A stretch of 64,000 nucleotides of DNA from contig SNVD02014502.1 of assembly GCA_013180625.2 (NCBI GenBank), forward strand, positions 1,081,836-1,145,835, written 5' to 3'. The position numbers and the translations under genes are program-made. The stretch comes from Boswellia sacra (taxonomy: Eukaryota > Streptophyta > Magnoliopsida > Sapindales > Burseraceae). Shown one piece after another: positions 1 to 13,900 of the stretch (positions within the stretch are counted from its first letter, which is position 1; every line of letters begins with the position of its first letter). A model generated the notes under the pieces. The model worked only from the letters and a program-made list of their open reading frames with translations, was not told where the DNA came from and did no database searches.

Positions 1-267
1 CTGTATGAAAATACTTTTCGCTTTAGCCCTTTTGCATTATAGTCTGTCAATCTTGTTAGTAATAGTATTTGGAGGCATTGGTTTTAAAAATAGAATAATA
101 TTTTTATTTCCTGTTCTGCTGAAGGTGGAAAAAGTAAGACTCTAAGAAATGGCAAAAAAGGGACAAATTCAAAAGAAATTTGAATTTTTTCTTTTTAATT
201 TAAGTTGATTAGAATTTATATGTTCAAATGCAAAAGAAATAAATAATTTTTTTGACTATCTGAGAAG

Positions 268-3200
268 GTGTCAGTTTCATCATTAAATCGACATGCTGTT
301 GCAACGCGAGCAGACGTTGGAACTCCAAAAGCCCTGTGCCTCAAAAAGCATTTTTCCTTAATCTTCCCAGAATGCCACATAGATGCAAAAGTGCTATTAT
401 ATGATGCATCATCGGAGGAAGAAATTCTTTCTGGTCAACCTGATTTTGTTCTGGACTGCATTGATAACATTGACACAAAGGTACCTTTTCTTACATAAAT
501 ATGGTTAATTTAGTACTAATTTGATAATTGCATGACTTATGTATAGAATGAGATGATTCTTCAATCTGCTTTTTTGATATTGTAGTAAGGCTTAAGTACT
601 AATGTTGGGCCTTTCCTGTAAACTTAACCTTTTTGAATTATGTTCATTGATAAAATTCAGAGAGAATTTATTCCTTTATGACTTTCTAACTTACAAACTT
701 TTGATCTATGCATGAACCTATGCTGGCTTTTGTTTCTAGAAAAGGAAAAAATAATACAGAACAGAATCCCTAAACTTGAGCACAATAAATAAAAAAAGTT
801 TTACTCTCCAAAATGAAAGAAATAAACAAAATCCCTAAACTTCAGGAATCAAGAATTAATTTCACAATTATGAATTTCCAAGGACTTCTGAAGTTAATCT
901 ATAGGTTAGGAAGAACAATTTTGATTCATAATAGTTCACAGATTCCTTGTGCCATTACTTGAAATTATGCCTTTATACTTGATCTTGCCACAATATTTTG
1001 TTTTTTAACTCCTCCATTTAACCAAGTTTCCTGCCACATGTGGGCAATTTCTTGTAGATCTCTTGTCCACAATGGGTCCAACTTAATTTGCATCTATATA
1101 GGCTTCAAGAGAGATTTCTTCTATTTTCCTAAACATGATTCCCATACCAAAAGCATATGATGTGATAAATTGGCTCCAAATGAGATTTTCAAAGGTTGCG
1201 CACGAACCAACTCACAATGCTTACAACATAGGCAATGTTAGGTCTTGTGTCTGATAAGTAAATTAACTTACCCACTAGTCTTTGATAAACACCTTTAGAA
1301 ACCATCGACTCTTCTTCAGAGTCCCCAATTTTGTGGTTCTACTAATTGGAGTCTCGGCAAGTTTGCAACCCAACAATCAAGTTTCCTCTAGAAGATCATT
1401 AATGTTTTTGTGTTGAGAAATTAACATCTTATCCTTAGTCCGAGCTACTTAATGCCCAAAAAATACTTTAGCCTCCCTAAGTCCTTAAACTCTTGAGCCA
1501 AGTAAGACTTAAAGTTACCTATTTCTTCCAAATCGCCACTAGTGAGGATAATATTGTCAACATAGGGTATAAGTGCAATTGCCATCCCATTTGTTGAATG
1601 TTTGACGAAAGAGGTGTGGTCTCCTTGGCTTTGTTGATATCCCTTTTTTAACATGGGTTGAACCTCCCAAACCAACTTCAGAAGATTGCTTCAATCTATA
1701 TAGAGCGTTATTCAACCTACAAACTTTATTTTCAGAAGCGAATTTTTCCAAACCAATGGTGCATCCGTGAACACCTCTTTTTCAAGGTCACTATGAAGGA
1801 ATGCGTTTTTTCACACGAAATTGCTGCAAGGGCCAATCCAAATTGCTCAAGACAACAAGATCTAAGTAGTATTCATTTTTGCCATGAGTGTTGCTTTTAA
1901 TCTCTCTAGGCTACCATCAACACTATACTTTAAGGTATATACTCACTTACAACCCAAGGTCTGTTTCCCTAAAGCAGGATTTATTATATTCCAAGTTCCT
2001 TTTTTTAATTAAAACAAGCATTTTTATTTTCATTCATAGCATTCTTCCAATTTGTATCACCAAGAGCCTCTTGAACATTTTTTGGAATCTTAATGGTGGT
2101 AAGATTAGATGAAAAAGCTCTATGTTTAGGAGACAAAAGTAGCTTTTCTAACAGAAATAGAAAAATCAGGACTAGAAAGAAAGAAGGAAAATTATCATAA
2201 ATAGGGGTTCTAATTCTATTTTCTATACCTACCACAGTTTAGATGCTTGGTCTAGCAAAGGAACAATGGACTTCTTTTTCCTTGCATACACTCAGATCTC
2301 AGGTTCCTCAATGATCTGCAAGTTTTCAGATTGAGGAATTGTTTCAATTTGAGTTTCCTGGTCAAGAGTATTAGAAAGAGGGTAAATAATTCATGGACTG
2401 AGTAGATGGAATCTCAGGTAGAGCAGACAGATTAGGTAGATTTGGCAGGTTTTTAGGTACTGAAAGAGAACCCAAAAAAAAAAAAGGTTTTATCAAGCAG
2501 TAATTCTGCAGCCCTTCTTCCACAAAATTCTCCCCCTTAAGATGGGTATTAACACATAACTCTGATGTCCAAAGAAGGTGAGATCCATTGAGGGAAAAAT
2601 ATTTTCCTATATGGAGGGTGATAACACTTGTACCCTTTTCAGTTGGAAGAATATCCAAGAAACAAACATTTAATTGCTCTTGGATTTAGTTTATTTCGGG
2701 AGTGACTACGGATATATATTTTTTGGTGGAAGATTTCCAATACCTCGAAAACGAAGAAACCTATTAGAATTCAAAACTTGAGTAGGCATGCAATTCACAA
2801 GATAAGCGACAGTGCTTCCTTGCATTACCTTTTTGTTCCCTTTCCAACAAATGTCCATTTTTTTATTCATCTGCCCATTTTGTTGGGGGCTGTCAATGAA
2901 AGATGATTGATTTATGATGCTTCATTCAGGAGGTATCTAATTAGATTCTGATTGAATTACTCTCAAACATTATCATATCTCAGACTATGATAACTGAATG
3001 GCTATAATTTTATGAAATATGAGAAATATATGACTGATCTTAGATTTTTCTTTAGAAGGTTTTTTTTTTGGAAAAATTACTATTCACATAAAAAGAAAAA
3101 AGATAGTACAATATACGAGGGGCATACCCTAAGAAGAGTATTTAGTACTCACAAGTCCAAAAGGAAATAACAAAGCTCAAAAACTTCAAACGAATAAACA

Positions 3201-6200
3201 GAATATAAAGCCAAAGGCCCCAGATAAAACGATTGCGTATAGGCCCAAAACCAACTACAACATAGCCAAGATCACCCAAACAATAAAAACAAAAGGGCGC
3301 ATTAGCCCAATCTAGCAAAATAAAGTCCAAAAAAACAAACTAATGATGAAGACCCCATATGGCACGAAGTTGAGGAGTGATCACATACTTGGCCTCCAAG
3401 GTTAGAAGCCGAGAGCGAACCAAGGTAAAAATCTCATCAATCACTTGACGACAAGTCCGATGATGCTGCTGATACACGCGATCATTCCTCTCATACCATA
3501 GAAAATAAACTGTGGCAGAAAAGACCAAAACGTGCAAGGATATGCTCAAAATTCTTTCTGCCCTGAAGATGAAGAGAAGCCCAATGAAGTAGAGTGAGCC
3601 AATTAGAAGATGGCCAAACAATGAGAGTCTTAGCTGTAATCTCCTCCCATACAGAAGATGAGAAAGGACATCTAAAGAAAAGATGCTCATGAGTCTCATT
3701 TGCTGAGGCACAGAGAACACAGCCCGAAGAGGATAACATGCCATGACGCTGTAATCGATCCATAATACGAAGACAACCCAAGGAGGCAAGCCAAAGAATA
3801 AAAGAGTGTCTTGGAACATGGCCAGGGAACCAAAGAAGATAATGAAATGAATTCACGGCTCGTCTACTCCGTAAAAACTCCCATGCTGAGGCAATGGAGA
3901 AAACTCCAGAGGTGTGGTCCTTCCAAACAATACGATCAGGAGTCTCCATCATAGGTCGGAAGCTGATAGAGTCCCAAATTCGTCCAAGGGCCGATCCATT
4001 ATCAGGAAAAGTCCAATCCCCATCTTGAATAATAGCGGAGACCTTGGCATCTGAGGGAAGACCTGTAGATGAAAGATTCCTGAAAGAAAACAAACCAATA
4101 ATCATCAGAAGGTACACCTAGGCTTTTCATGTTTAATCGTCAAAAGATATAACAAACCAATAATCACCAGAGATATTTGGCATACAGGATGGACCCCATA
4201 CATCAAGATTTATTAAGTTGAAAGAAAATACTTTGTTTTGAATTACTAATAGACGACAATACATGATTGTATTTGGCTTTTTTACACACCTCACAACAAA
4301 ACTTGTCCACTTTTATGTTACAAAACAAAGAAGCGAATTTAAGATAAGAAAAGGAGGGGCTGTCCTAATACCTTGAGAAACTGAGTTACCATCCTATATG
4401 ATGGTTTTCAAGTTGTAGAGCTTAATGCTATCCTTTAAAATAGTACCTCGTGCAACAAAAATCCCCAATAGGAACTCGTGAAAAGCATATTACAATTCAG
4501 ATCCTTAGGAAGTCTTTCAATAAACAATAACTGTAACACAATCTTGACACTTGTAAAACAAAGTTAAGTAACATGTTGGGGGATATATGAACAGTCCTTT
4601 GAGCAGCAATAGAAGAGAACGAGCCATTAGCGGTTTTAATTTTTTTTCTCTAACAGAATAGGCATGATTGGTAGATAATAACTTGGAATTATTTGTCAAC
4701 TGATTGGAAGTGCTTGAATCTATTATCAATGTGTTAGAGAATTGACTATAGGCGATAAGGGCTTGGGTATTCTTGAATGGAGAAAGGAACAAGATGGGCT
4801 ATTCAGGTCATGTTAGCAGCTTGTGGTTCAAGTTGCTTTAAGAGATTCCTCAGTCTATCCATCTTTTCTTTCTAAACATACTTTCTGGTGCAAAACTTGA
4901 CCCCATCTTGTAGGCTGTCTGTGGCTGCTGCTTAATGTGCATGTCCATCTTAAGTAGCTGATTTCCCACCTTTTGATAGGTTTTGGAGCTTTATGTGAAG
5001 CTTTGTACATCTATCTCTAGTGTGCCAAGACTTGTGAGAATAGTCACACATAAACTATCCGTATCAAGTGGTTTTTTTTTTCCCCCCTCCATCAGGTTTA
5101 TGTGCCCCGACTATAGAGGCAACATTAGATGTTGTCAAAGCAAAATTGTTTGGTTCAGTGACAATAGGACCCTCTGGGTTATCTCAGATTTCCTTGGTTT
5201 AATGTACCCATATTTCCTTGGTTGTAAGAAGAGTCCCAGTCCCTTGCTAATCTCGGGTAGCATTGAGCACGGCAATGAGGAATCACGGTCAAATTCTTAA
5301 CATCCCACATGACATGTCTCGAATTAATTTCTTCTGGTCAGCTTGATTCAAAAGTCTCTGTTGAATATTGAAAACATGCCATTTTATTTTTTGAATGATG
5401 TAATTGAGATTTTGTCTGTGTGTATATGTTTGTCAATAAGCTTATTAAATTTGGCAATACACTGAGGAGGGTGTATGAAGAGATTTAAGTATTGTGGGTG
5501 GATCCTTACCATAAGCTTAAGATTTTGGAATATAGTTGTTATTCAACAAGGCTGAATAAAAGGTATGGGAAAACCAAGAGTATTTTTTATGTAGGACAAG
5601 GTAGATAGGAATTAAGATAGATTAAGAAAGAGAGAGAAATAGCAGAAAGAATGGGGAAGTAATAGAAGAACAGAAGGGTGGGAGGAACTAGAGATAATAG
5701 GTGGAGAAACCAATTTTCATTAATTAATAATCAAGTCTGACAAAATGAAATAAACTACAGCCCTTTTTATAGTGGAAAAAAGAACCTAAAAGATAAATCT
5801 TTTTTTAAAGAAAGTTAATCTAAAATGAAGATAAATCTTGTCGAATATTATAAGATTAATATGATCAAACAATAAAGCTTAATCTTAAAAGAACCGGATA
5901 ATGATATCCTAAACTATTGAAAGACAAGGCTTCTGGGTTCTTCATCAATTTTTTAATGCTTGGTTCTCAAACATAATAGGTGGCACTTCTTGCTGCATGT
6001 GTACGTAGGGGTTTAAAGGTTCTATCTGCAACAGGAGCTGGTGGTAGAGCGGACCCGAGTAGAATTCGTGTGGCTGATCTTAGAGAGTCAACAAATGACC
6101 CACTATCTCGAGCTGTAATAATTCTGGCTGTTTATTTTTATTATTTTCAATTTTATATTTTCACTCACTTTTAACTGCTTTAAGATCCTTGAATGCTTAT

Positions 6201-9200
6201 CTTTCCTCTGTTGTTATGTAGAGCTGTGCTGCATTGGAAATTCGTTTAATGAATTGTGGATGCTATTTCTTATGCATTCGACAATCAAGTTTAAATGTTC
6301 TGCCTTTCAGATATCTCTTAATTTTCTTTTATACCTTAGAATGTTATTAGTTTATTGGAAGTCCTTATGATCATCTAAATTAGTTATTTAATACAAGACA
6401 CAAAAGTAAAATAAAGCTGAATATCTTTAAAGTATAATGTGAATGCCTGTTGTAAAAGGACTGCTGAAATGGCAAGAACAGTTTCTCTTTTAACAAAATG
6501 ATATACATGAAAGAAATGAATTTTAGGATTATGAAAAAGTTCTTAATTCTGGGAGTTTATGTCAAAAATATCAGTTCCTTGTGCTCCTCCTTGGCTAAAG
6601 GATAACTGAGATGGTTTCTTCATTACTATCTAATGTTTCTGGTTAAAATTATTTCTAATTGTAGGCTTTGCAGGTTGGTTTAAGCATTTGTAACTCTTTT
6701 ATTTTTCTGGATAATTCCCTTGCTATTGTGGTGGTGGGGAAGCTTTCAAGAGAATCTTCAGGGACAATAATCTGTAAGCTCCTTCAATAATTAATATCTG
6801 TCTGAGTAATAACATACTGAGAGGCCTCTATTTGTAGTGGCCCAAGTTCTAGCTAGAAGAGGAAAAAAAATGGAACTAGGAAATAAACTCTAATTGAAGT
6901 AGAAAATCTAGTGAATAAGGAAATAAGTAATCATTAAATAAATAAAATACAAGGAGATGCGATAAATTATAGGATTTCCTACATCAGGTGTCGTGCTCAC
7001 CACAAATCCTTTAGCAAAATCTCCACCAATGCTTTCAGCATTAGCTTAATGTGGGCTTCACAGAGTAGATGGATTGGTTCTTGTAGTTTTGGATGAAATC
7101 AATCTATTGGTTTACTTGATAGGAGAAAAATTACGTAGCTAAATAACCAGAGGAAGTTGAACTACCTAAACTATTTTAGGAATTGACATTAAACCTAAGA
7201 TATAAAATCAGGACGGTAAATAAAATGCAGCTTTGAACAACTATTTACAAAATAATACCAAGCTGATATTAACCGATATAGACCTAAAATGTCCAACTGA
7301 TAGATGGATATTTTACTCCCCCTTAAGTGGATGCAAAGATGTTTTGCATCCCAAGCTTGCTGATCGGTTGCTAAAAACTTGTAGTTGGCAGTCCCTTGGT
7401 GAGCACATGTGCTAGTTGATTGCGAGAAGAAATATATCGATTGCAAATTTGTCTTGAGTCCACTTTTTCTTTTATGAAATGTCTATCAATCTCCATATGC
7501 TTCGTTCGATAATGATGGACTGGATTGTGAGCAATAGTAATTGTTGCTTGTTGTCAAAATACATCATCATTTGCGCTTCCATTTTTATTTTCAAATGTGA
7601 GAGAATGATTTTTGACCATAGTAGTTTTGCATGTTCCATGTGCCATTGCCCTAAATTCTACTACTGCACTTGGCGAGCTACTTCCAATTTTTTCTTACTT
7701 CTCCAAGTAATCAAATTTCCTCCGAGAAATGTGCAATACCCTGTTGGAGATTTTCTATCAATCTTAGAACTGCCCTACTTATAAGCTTCCAATTTGAATT
7801 CTTTTCATTTTTTAACCAATACTCCTTTCCCTAGAGACACGTTTTAGTACTTGAGAATTCAGTGAAGATGTGATTTAAGGGAGCATGCATGAATTGACTA
7901 GCAACACTTACTCCATTTGCAGTATCAGGCTTTGTATGAGAAAGATAGATAAGTTAGCGGCCATTCGTTGATAATATCCTCTGTTAGTTAGTTCACTCTC
8001 TCCTCGTTCTCCGAGTGGATGATTAAATTCTATTGGACTATTAACTGGTTTGCTTCCTGTCATGTTAGGTTCTTGAAGGTCTTGAATATGTTTATGTGGA
8101 GAGATAAAGGCCCCATGTTTAAATCTTGCCGCTTAAATTTCAAGGAAGTGCTTTAAGTTTCCTAGGTGCTTAATTTCAAATTCTCTTGCAAAATAGGTTT
8201 TTAATCCGATAATCTTCTCATAATCATCACCTGTAACAACAATGTCATTGACATATACAATCAAGGCCGTAATCTTCACTGCAACAGAAGTTTTTCTAAG
8301 TAAAGTGTGATCTCCCTGGCTTTGATTGCATCCTTTGTTAAGCATGGACTTGGTAAATCTTCCAAACCATACTTAAGGAAATTTTTTTAATCGTAAAGTG
8401 ACCTCTTCAATTTGCATATTGTTCCTTGGCAAATTTCCCAAAATTCGTGGTGGAATATCCATTTAGACCTCATCCTTTGAGTCTTCATGAAGGAAAGCAT
8501 TCTTTACATCAAATTGATGAAGTGGCCAATCTTTAATCACTACAATACAGCAATATTCTAATGGTGTTCATTTTTGTCATTGGTGCAAGTCTTGTGGTAA
8601 TCAATTCCATAGGTCTTTGTGTATCCTTTGGCAACGAGTCTTACTTTATACTTGTCTAACAATTGTTAGACTTCTAATTCGCAGTGAAGATCCATTTGCA
8701 TCCTACTGTCTTCTCATCTTTGGCAAATTTACAATTTCCCAAGTTTGATTCTCCTCAAGTGCTTTTAGTTTCTCATTCATAGCTTCTCTCCATGGTTTTG
8801 AGTCAAATGCCTCTTGAGGTGATGTAGGAATCTTTTTAGCCAAAAGTTTGGAAAAAAGGCTTGGTATTGTGATGAATGATTCTGCATAGAAACAAAATTG
8901 GACATGAGGTGTTGGGTGCAACTCCTAACCCCTTTACTAAGAGCAAAGGGTAGATCAAGATCCCTATTAAAAGAAGAATCAAATTTTGAATCAGTATGTT
9001 ATTTTCATTACCTCATTTGGAGTTAGCAACTGGAGTTGGAGAATTGATGGTTCGCCTTGTTCTTTTGGAGTATGTTTTCATATTTGGAGAAGTAATAGCC
9101 TCAGTGTTGATATTTAAGCCCTCTAATTCGCCCCCTTATATGCACTTACAATGTGGACTGAGTCTCATATGCTTCAGTGAGTCTTGCTAATGGGCCAAAC

Positions 9201-10878
9201 AAAGTTCCAAATTAATTAATTTCAAGTGGACCAAATATAGTTAGAAATTAATTAAATTTTAAATTAGACAGAGGGGATTTGATCTTGCAATGGTTGGGTC
9301 AATAAACTTTTCCTAGCTTTTAGGAGTGTGACAAACTTAATATGGTGTTAGAGCTTATTGACCTAGTAGTCTAAGGTTTGAATCCACTCTTTGTCATTTA
9401 AAATATTAATTAAAATAGAAGTTTTGTTTAGCCCCTTGTAAGACCCACTAAGGCATGTGAGGCTCAATTCACGTTGCAAGTGTATGGGACTCTTGCATTT
9501 TATGGGGCGTATTAGAGTTTAAATATTCAAGTTAAGCCTACGCGTACAAGCTTAAACTTTTAGGGAAGTGACAAACTTAACAGTTCTCTTATTTCTATTA
9601 AAGTTTTATCGTACTTCTTCGCTTACTTGTTTTTTATTACTAAGCTTCTAATTTTCAACTGCAGTTTGTAAATAATATGCTTCAGACCATTTTTAGTACT
9701 TCAAGCTCAGGCTTTGAAGCAGTTACCATCTACTGCAGTAAAGCCGTTTCTCAAATACTAACATCTTATGGTCTCAATTTCCCAAATGAGTTTTCCACTT
9801 TGAATTTTTTGTCTGTGAAAGGAGAATAAACTAAAAATTTTGAGTTGCTTCAGAAATACTTGTGTCATAATTTGTGACCGACATTTACATTTCATCTCGG
9901 TCCCTTACTGTATCTCAGATTAATGGTGTTAAATCGACATGTAATTTAATTTTACAAGGTTTTAGCTATTGTAGCTCCAGGTTTAGCTATTGTAGCAAGT
10001 ATGTGATGGAAGTTGAATTGTATTATTTGAATTATGGTAAATCTTTTTCTTAAGTATGTGCTGTAACTCTTTTTTCAAATATTTTTCTTCTCATTATACT
10101 GCTGTTTTTCAGGTGAGGCACCGTTTGAGGAAAGATTATGGCATTGAAGGTGGTATCCCTGTTGTTTTTTCCTTAGAGAAACCTAAAGCGAAGCTGCTTC
10201 CTTTTACGGCACCAAGTGGAGAAGAGGAAAGTCCTGCTGACTATCAAGTATGTTTAGTTATTAGTTTGAAGTTTGTTGTTATTTTTGGTTAGTTCTAGAA
10301 AGAACCATCAAGCATTCTATAATTTAGGTGATCTAATTTGTAAGAAAGAATACACAAACCTATTTCTGGTTTGCTCCAAATTCAGGTTGTCTTAATTTTT
10401 GTGTGCGGTCACTGGATTTTAACATCAAATCTCTTTGCAATTTGACATCCAAACTTACCATTTTTTCAGATGGTACCTGGGTTCAGGGTTCGCATCATAC
10501 CTGTTCTAGGTAGCATCCCTGCAATTTTTGGACAAGTCATGGCCTCCTATGTTGTGACACAACTTGCTGGGATGAAAGTTCAAACAGAGCCTATTGTAAA
10601 TCTAGATACAGATCATTATCGGTTGCTTCATCAACGCCTTATAGAGCATGAGGAGTCATTGTATGGAACAAGCATGGAAGTCCAGGTATGAAAATAAATG
10701 TTTTCTTAAAGATGTTGATGTTAATGGAGAGTGAAAGAAAAAACAATGAAGAGAGGAGATAATTGCTGTGCATACTGATGGAGGAGCACTAATTTTGATA
10801 CAAGAGTAAATCTAAGGAAATATAACTCACACACACCTCACTCACAGTAAGTATACAATCATGTCCATTGTTGTTGGA

Positions 10879-10918
<40 letters not shown>

Positions 10919-13900
10919 GAACTGAAACTTTATTACTTTCAATAATAACTTGCTTCCTTCTGATTCAAAGCACTACGAGACATATAAAGTTGGAATTGTC
11001 CTTGTAGTGTAGGTAATTTCCTAACACCATGTTAATGACAATCTTTGACTCTTAATGATAACATCTCATATGACTATTGAGATACTTGATCGCTTGACTT
11101 GAGACAAATACAACTTAACAGATTTATTGATAAATTACAATAGAATAAGGAAACATGCACATTTACTACAACTCTCGTGGAATTATTATACCTTAAATCT
11201 GGACGTTAGAGAGATTAGTCGGTCATAATTTGCTCTAGAAAACTTGAAAATGCGCCACAACTAATGTGTTAGAAAGCTGATTGATGAAGCTTTTGTATGA
11301 TGTATGTTACACGCCAGTTATCCCATAAAAATACTAATTTGACTCTAAAAATACCCCTAAATTGGTTCTTGTGTAAACATGATGCATAATTGATTAATTT
11401 AATTTGGGGACTTGAATCCTACATTTGAAGGCCTTGTATTTGGACACTCCATGTCAAATTCCCTTGGTTAGAGAGGACTCACCTTGAGATATGATTGTAC
11501 CATTAAATGGAGTCAAACTTGAGACATTGAAAATATTTAGAACACCATAGATTATGCCAATTACTCTTAAAGATGATTTTTCACCTATGGGCTGGAGTAC
11601 CTAAAATTTACCATCATAAGTACACTTGCTTTGGCATAGTTTCTATGAAATCATTCTTTTGGTAGATGAAGCAAGATCAAATTTTTTCCTGTAAGCAAGC
11701 TTTTGATGGTTGTAAATTTTACCCGTGAAAAATGAAATGAGAAATGTATGTTTATCTAATAGGTTTTGTTGAATGATGCAATCATATAAGGCTTTTGATG
11801 TGGCTTGCTCTGAATTTTTTGCTTGTTCATTTTTTGAGAAACAATGGTTTCAGAATTTCTATCATCAGGAATGATGCTAAGTTTTTGACACTTGCTTTGC
11901 TGAAATTGGAGTGAATAGAAACTTTATCAGAATCACATGTAGTAGAGGAAAGTCCTCTTTGAGTCCCTAAACACTCACCTTTTTCAAGTTTAATCTCTTT
12001 AGTATTATATTGCCTTCCTGGTCGTACATCTGTTGCTTTAAGTTATCGAAGAAATCCCATTGCTTATTCGTTGCTTTGTATTATAAAAGAAATCTTTTGA
12101 CACATTTCTCCAAGCATCTTGTTATTGATTTTCATGGAGTTCTAAATGTTTTTGAATTATTTGTATCTTGTTCTTGAATTTCATGGAGTCCCAAAAGTTT
12201 TGGGATCGTGTTGTTCCTTATTTTCATGGAATCATAAGTGTTTTCATGTTCTTCATTGTCATGGACTTCCAAATGTCTTTGGATTGTTTGTTGCCTTGCA
12301 TTATAATGTCATTTGCTCTTTTGATGGTTCAAGTTGTCTCCAATGGATGTAGCACAACGAAAACGTCTATAAATGAAGACCAAAGCTTAGATACCTGATT
12401 GATACTGGGATAATGATGACACATCATAAGCACACATCCCAAGGGATAGAATAGATCACTGCCCACTTGGAAACACTGAAAGATAAAGAATTACCACAAA
12501 ATGGAGTTCAACTGGGGAGATGGGGCTGAGGAAACTCACCATGCTATTAAATCTGATTAAAGAGAGAAAAGAGAGAAATCTAGGAGAGAGGGTGAATTTT
12601 GTATGTATTAAGTTTGCCACTTTTTTAAAAGATTAAGTTCATAGATGTGGACTTAACATTAAGTATTGAATTCTCTAATATGTCCTCTCACGTGCAAGGG
12701 CTCCGTGCACTTGTAACGTAGACCAGATCGAGTCTCACATGCCTCAGTAAGTCTTACAAGTAGGCCAAACAACAACACTGTTTAGTTAATTTTTAAATGA
12801 CAAGGAGGGGATTCAAACCTACGACCGTTAGGTTATGACAGCTATGATACCATGTTAAATTTGTCACTTTTCTAAGAGCTTAAGCTCGTAGGTATAGGCT
12901 TAATATTAAATATTTAATTCTCTAATAGTATGTATTGATATGTGAAGGCTTACATATATGTAAATATCGAAGAATCAAAGTGAAATCTTACACCATGAAA
13001 GGTACTTTGTTACTAACCATGAACTCTCAACGTATCCCTTAAAGAGAAACTCATTGAGAAAAAAAAATCATTCACAACCAATACAGATATTCACCACCTA
13101 GAATATAATTATTATAATTGAAAACTTCCATATAAAAGTTTTAACAAAATCCTCCAATGAGACAGAGTTATGAAGAAAATATTAGTTTCAGAATTCAAAC
13201 TCTTCTTAGTTTTGATGATCACTTGCTTCCTTCTGATTTGAACCACTAGAAGACTCGTAAACTCTCCAAGCATAGGTAATTCCCAAGACATTAAAATTAA
13301 CTACAATATTTAACTCTTAATGACTTACAACAGTTGACCCTAAGATACTTCTCTCTCTGACTTGAAGTAAGGGCAACTGTGACCTGTTGATAATCTAGAG
13401 ACACCAATAGAAGAAGAAAACATGCTTCAATATCTGGTAGCACTATTATATCTCAAATTATTTCCTAGCTTTCTGGCATAAAATGTTTCCTATAATTATC
13501 AAAATCTTTTGCAGGTGGATGTTGATGAAGTGATGTATGTTGTAAAGGAGCTGTGGCATGGACGAAGTGCAAGGGAGCAGTCTACAAAAGATGTAGGGCG
13601 TGGAATGTGGCGATCAGTTAATGAGTTAATGCTTGTGAGGTATGGTTTTTGCTCTACTATATTGAACAATTGTGTTCTTTCTTTGCCAAAACTCATAAAC
13701 AAAAATAATATATGGCAAATGTTTTAGTATTGTGGTTTGATATATGTCAAGTTGGTTCACAGGTTGTTGTGCAACACCACACTTTTCTTTTTACTGATAC
13801 AGGGATGGCATATTAGCGTGGCCAGGCTCAGGAGAGTGAAAAATCTTGGTCCCGAGCCTAGAGAAAATAGAATGAGCCGCCTGGGTTCAGGCCAGGCCCA

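Noticed and set aside
4983..5300. 105-residue plus-strand frame
   Set aside because: It is antisense to the copia gag region.
9370..9385. tRNA-like B box (GGTTTGAATCC)
   Set aside because: No cloverleaf could be built; it is part of the miniature repeat element.
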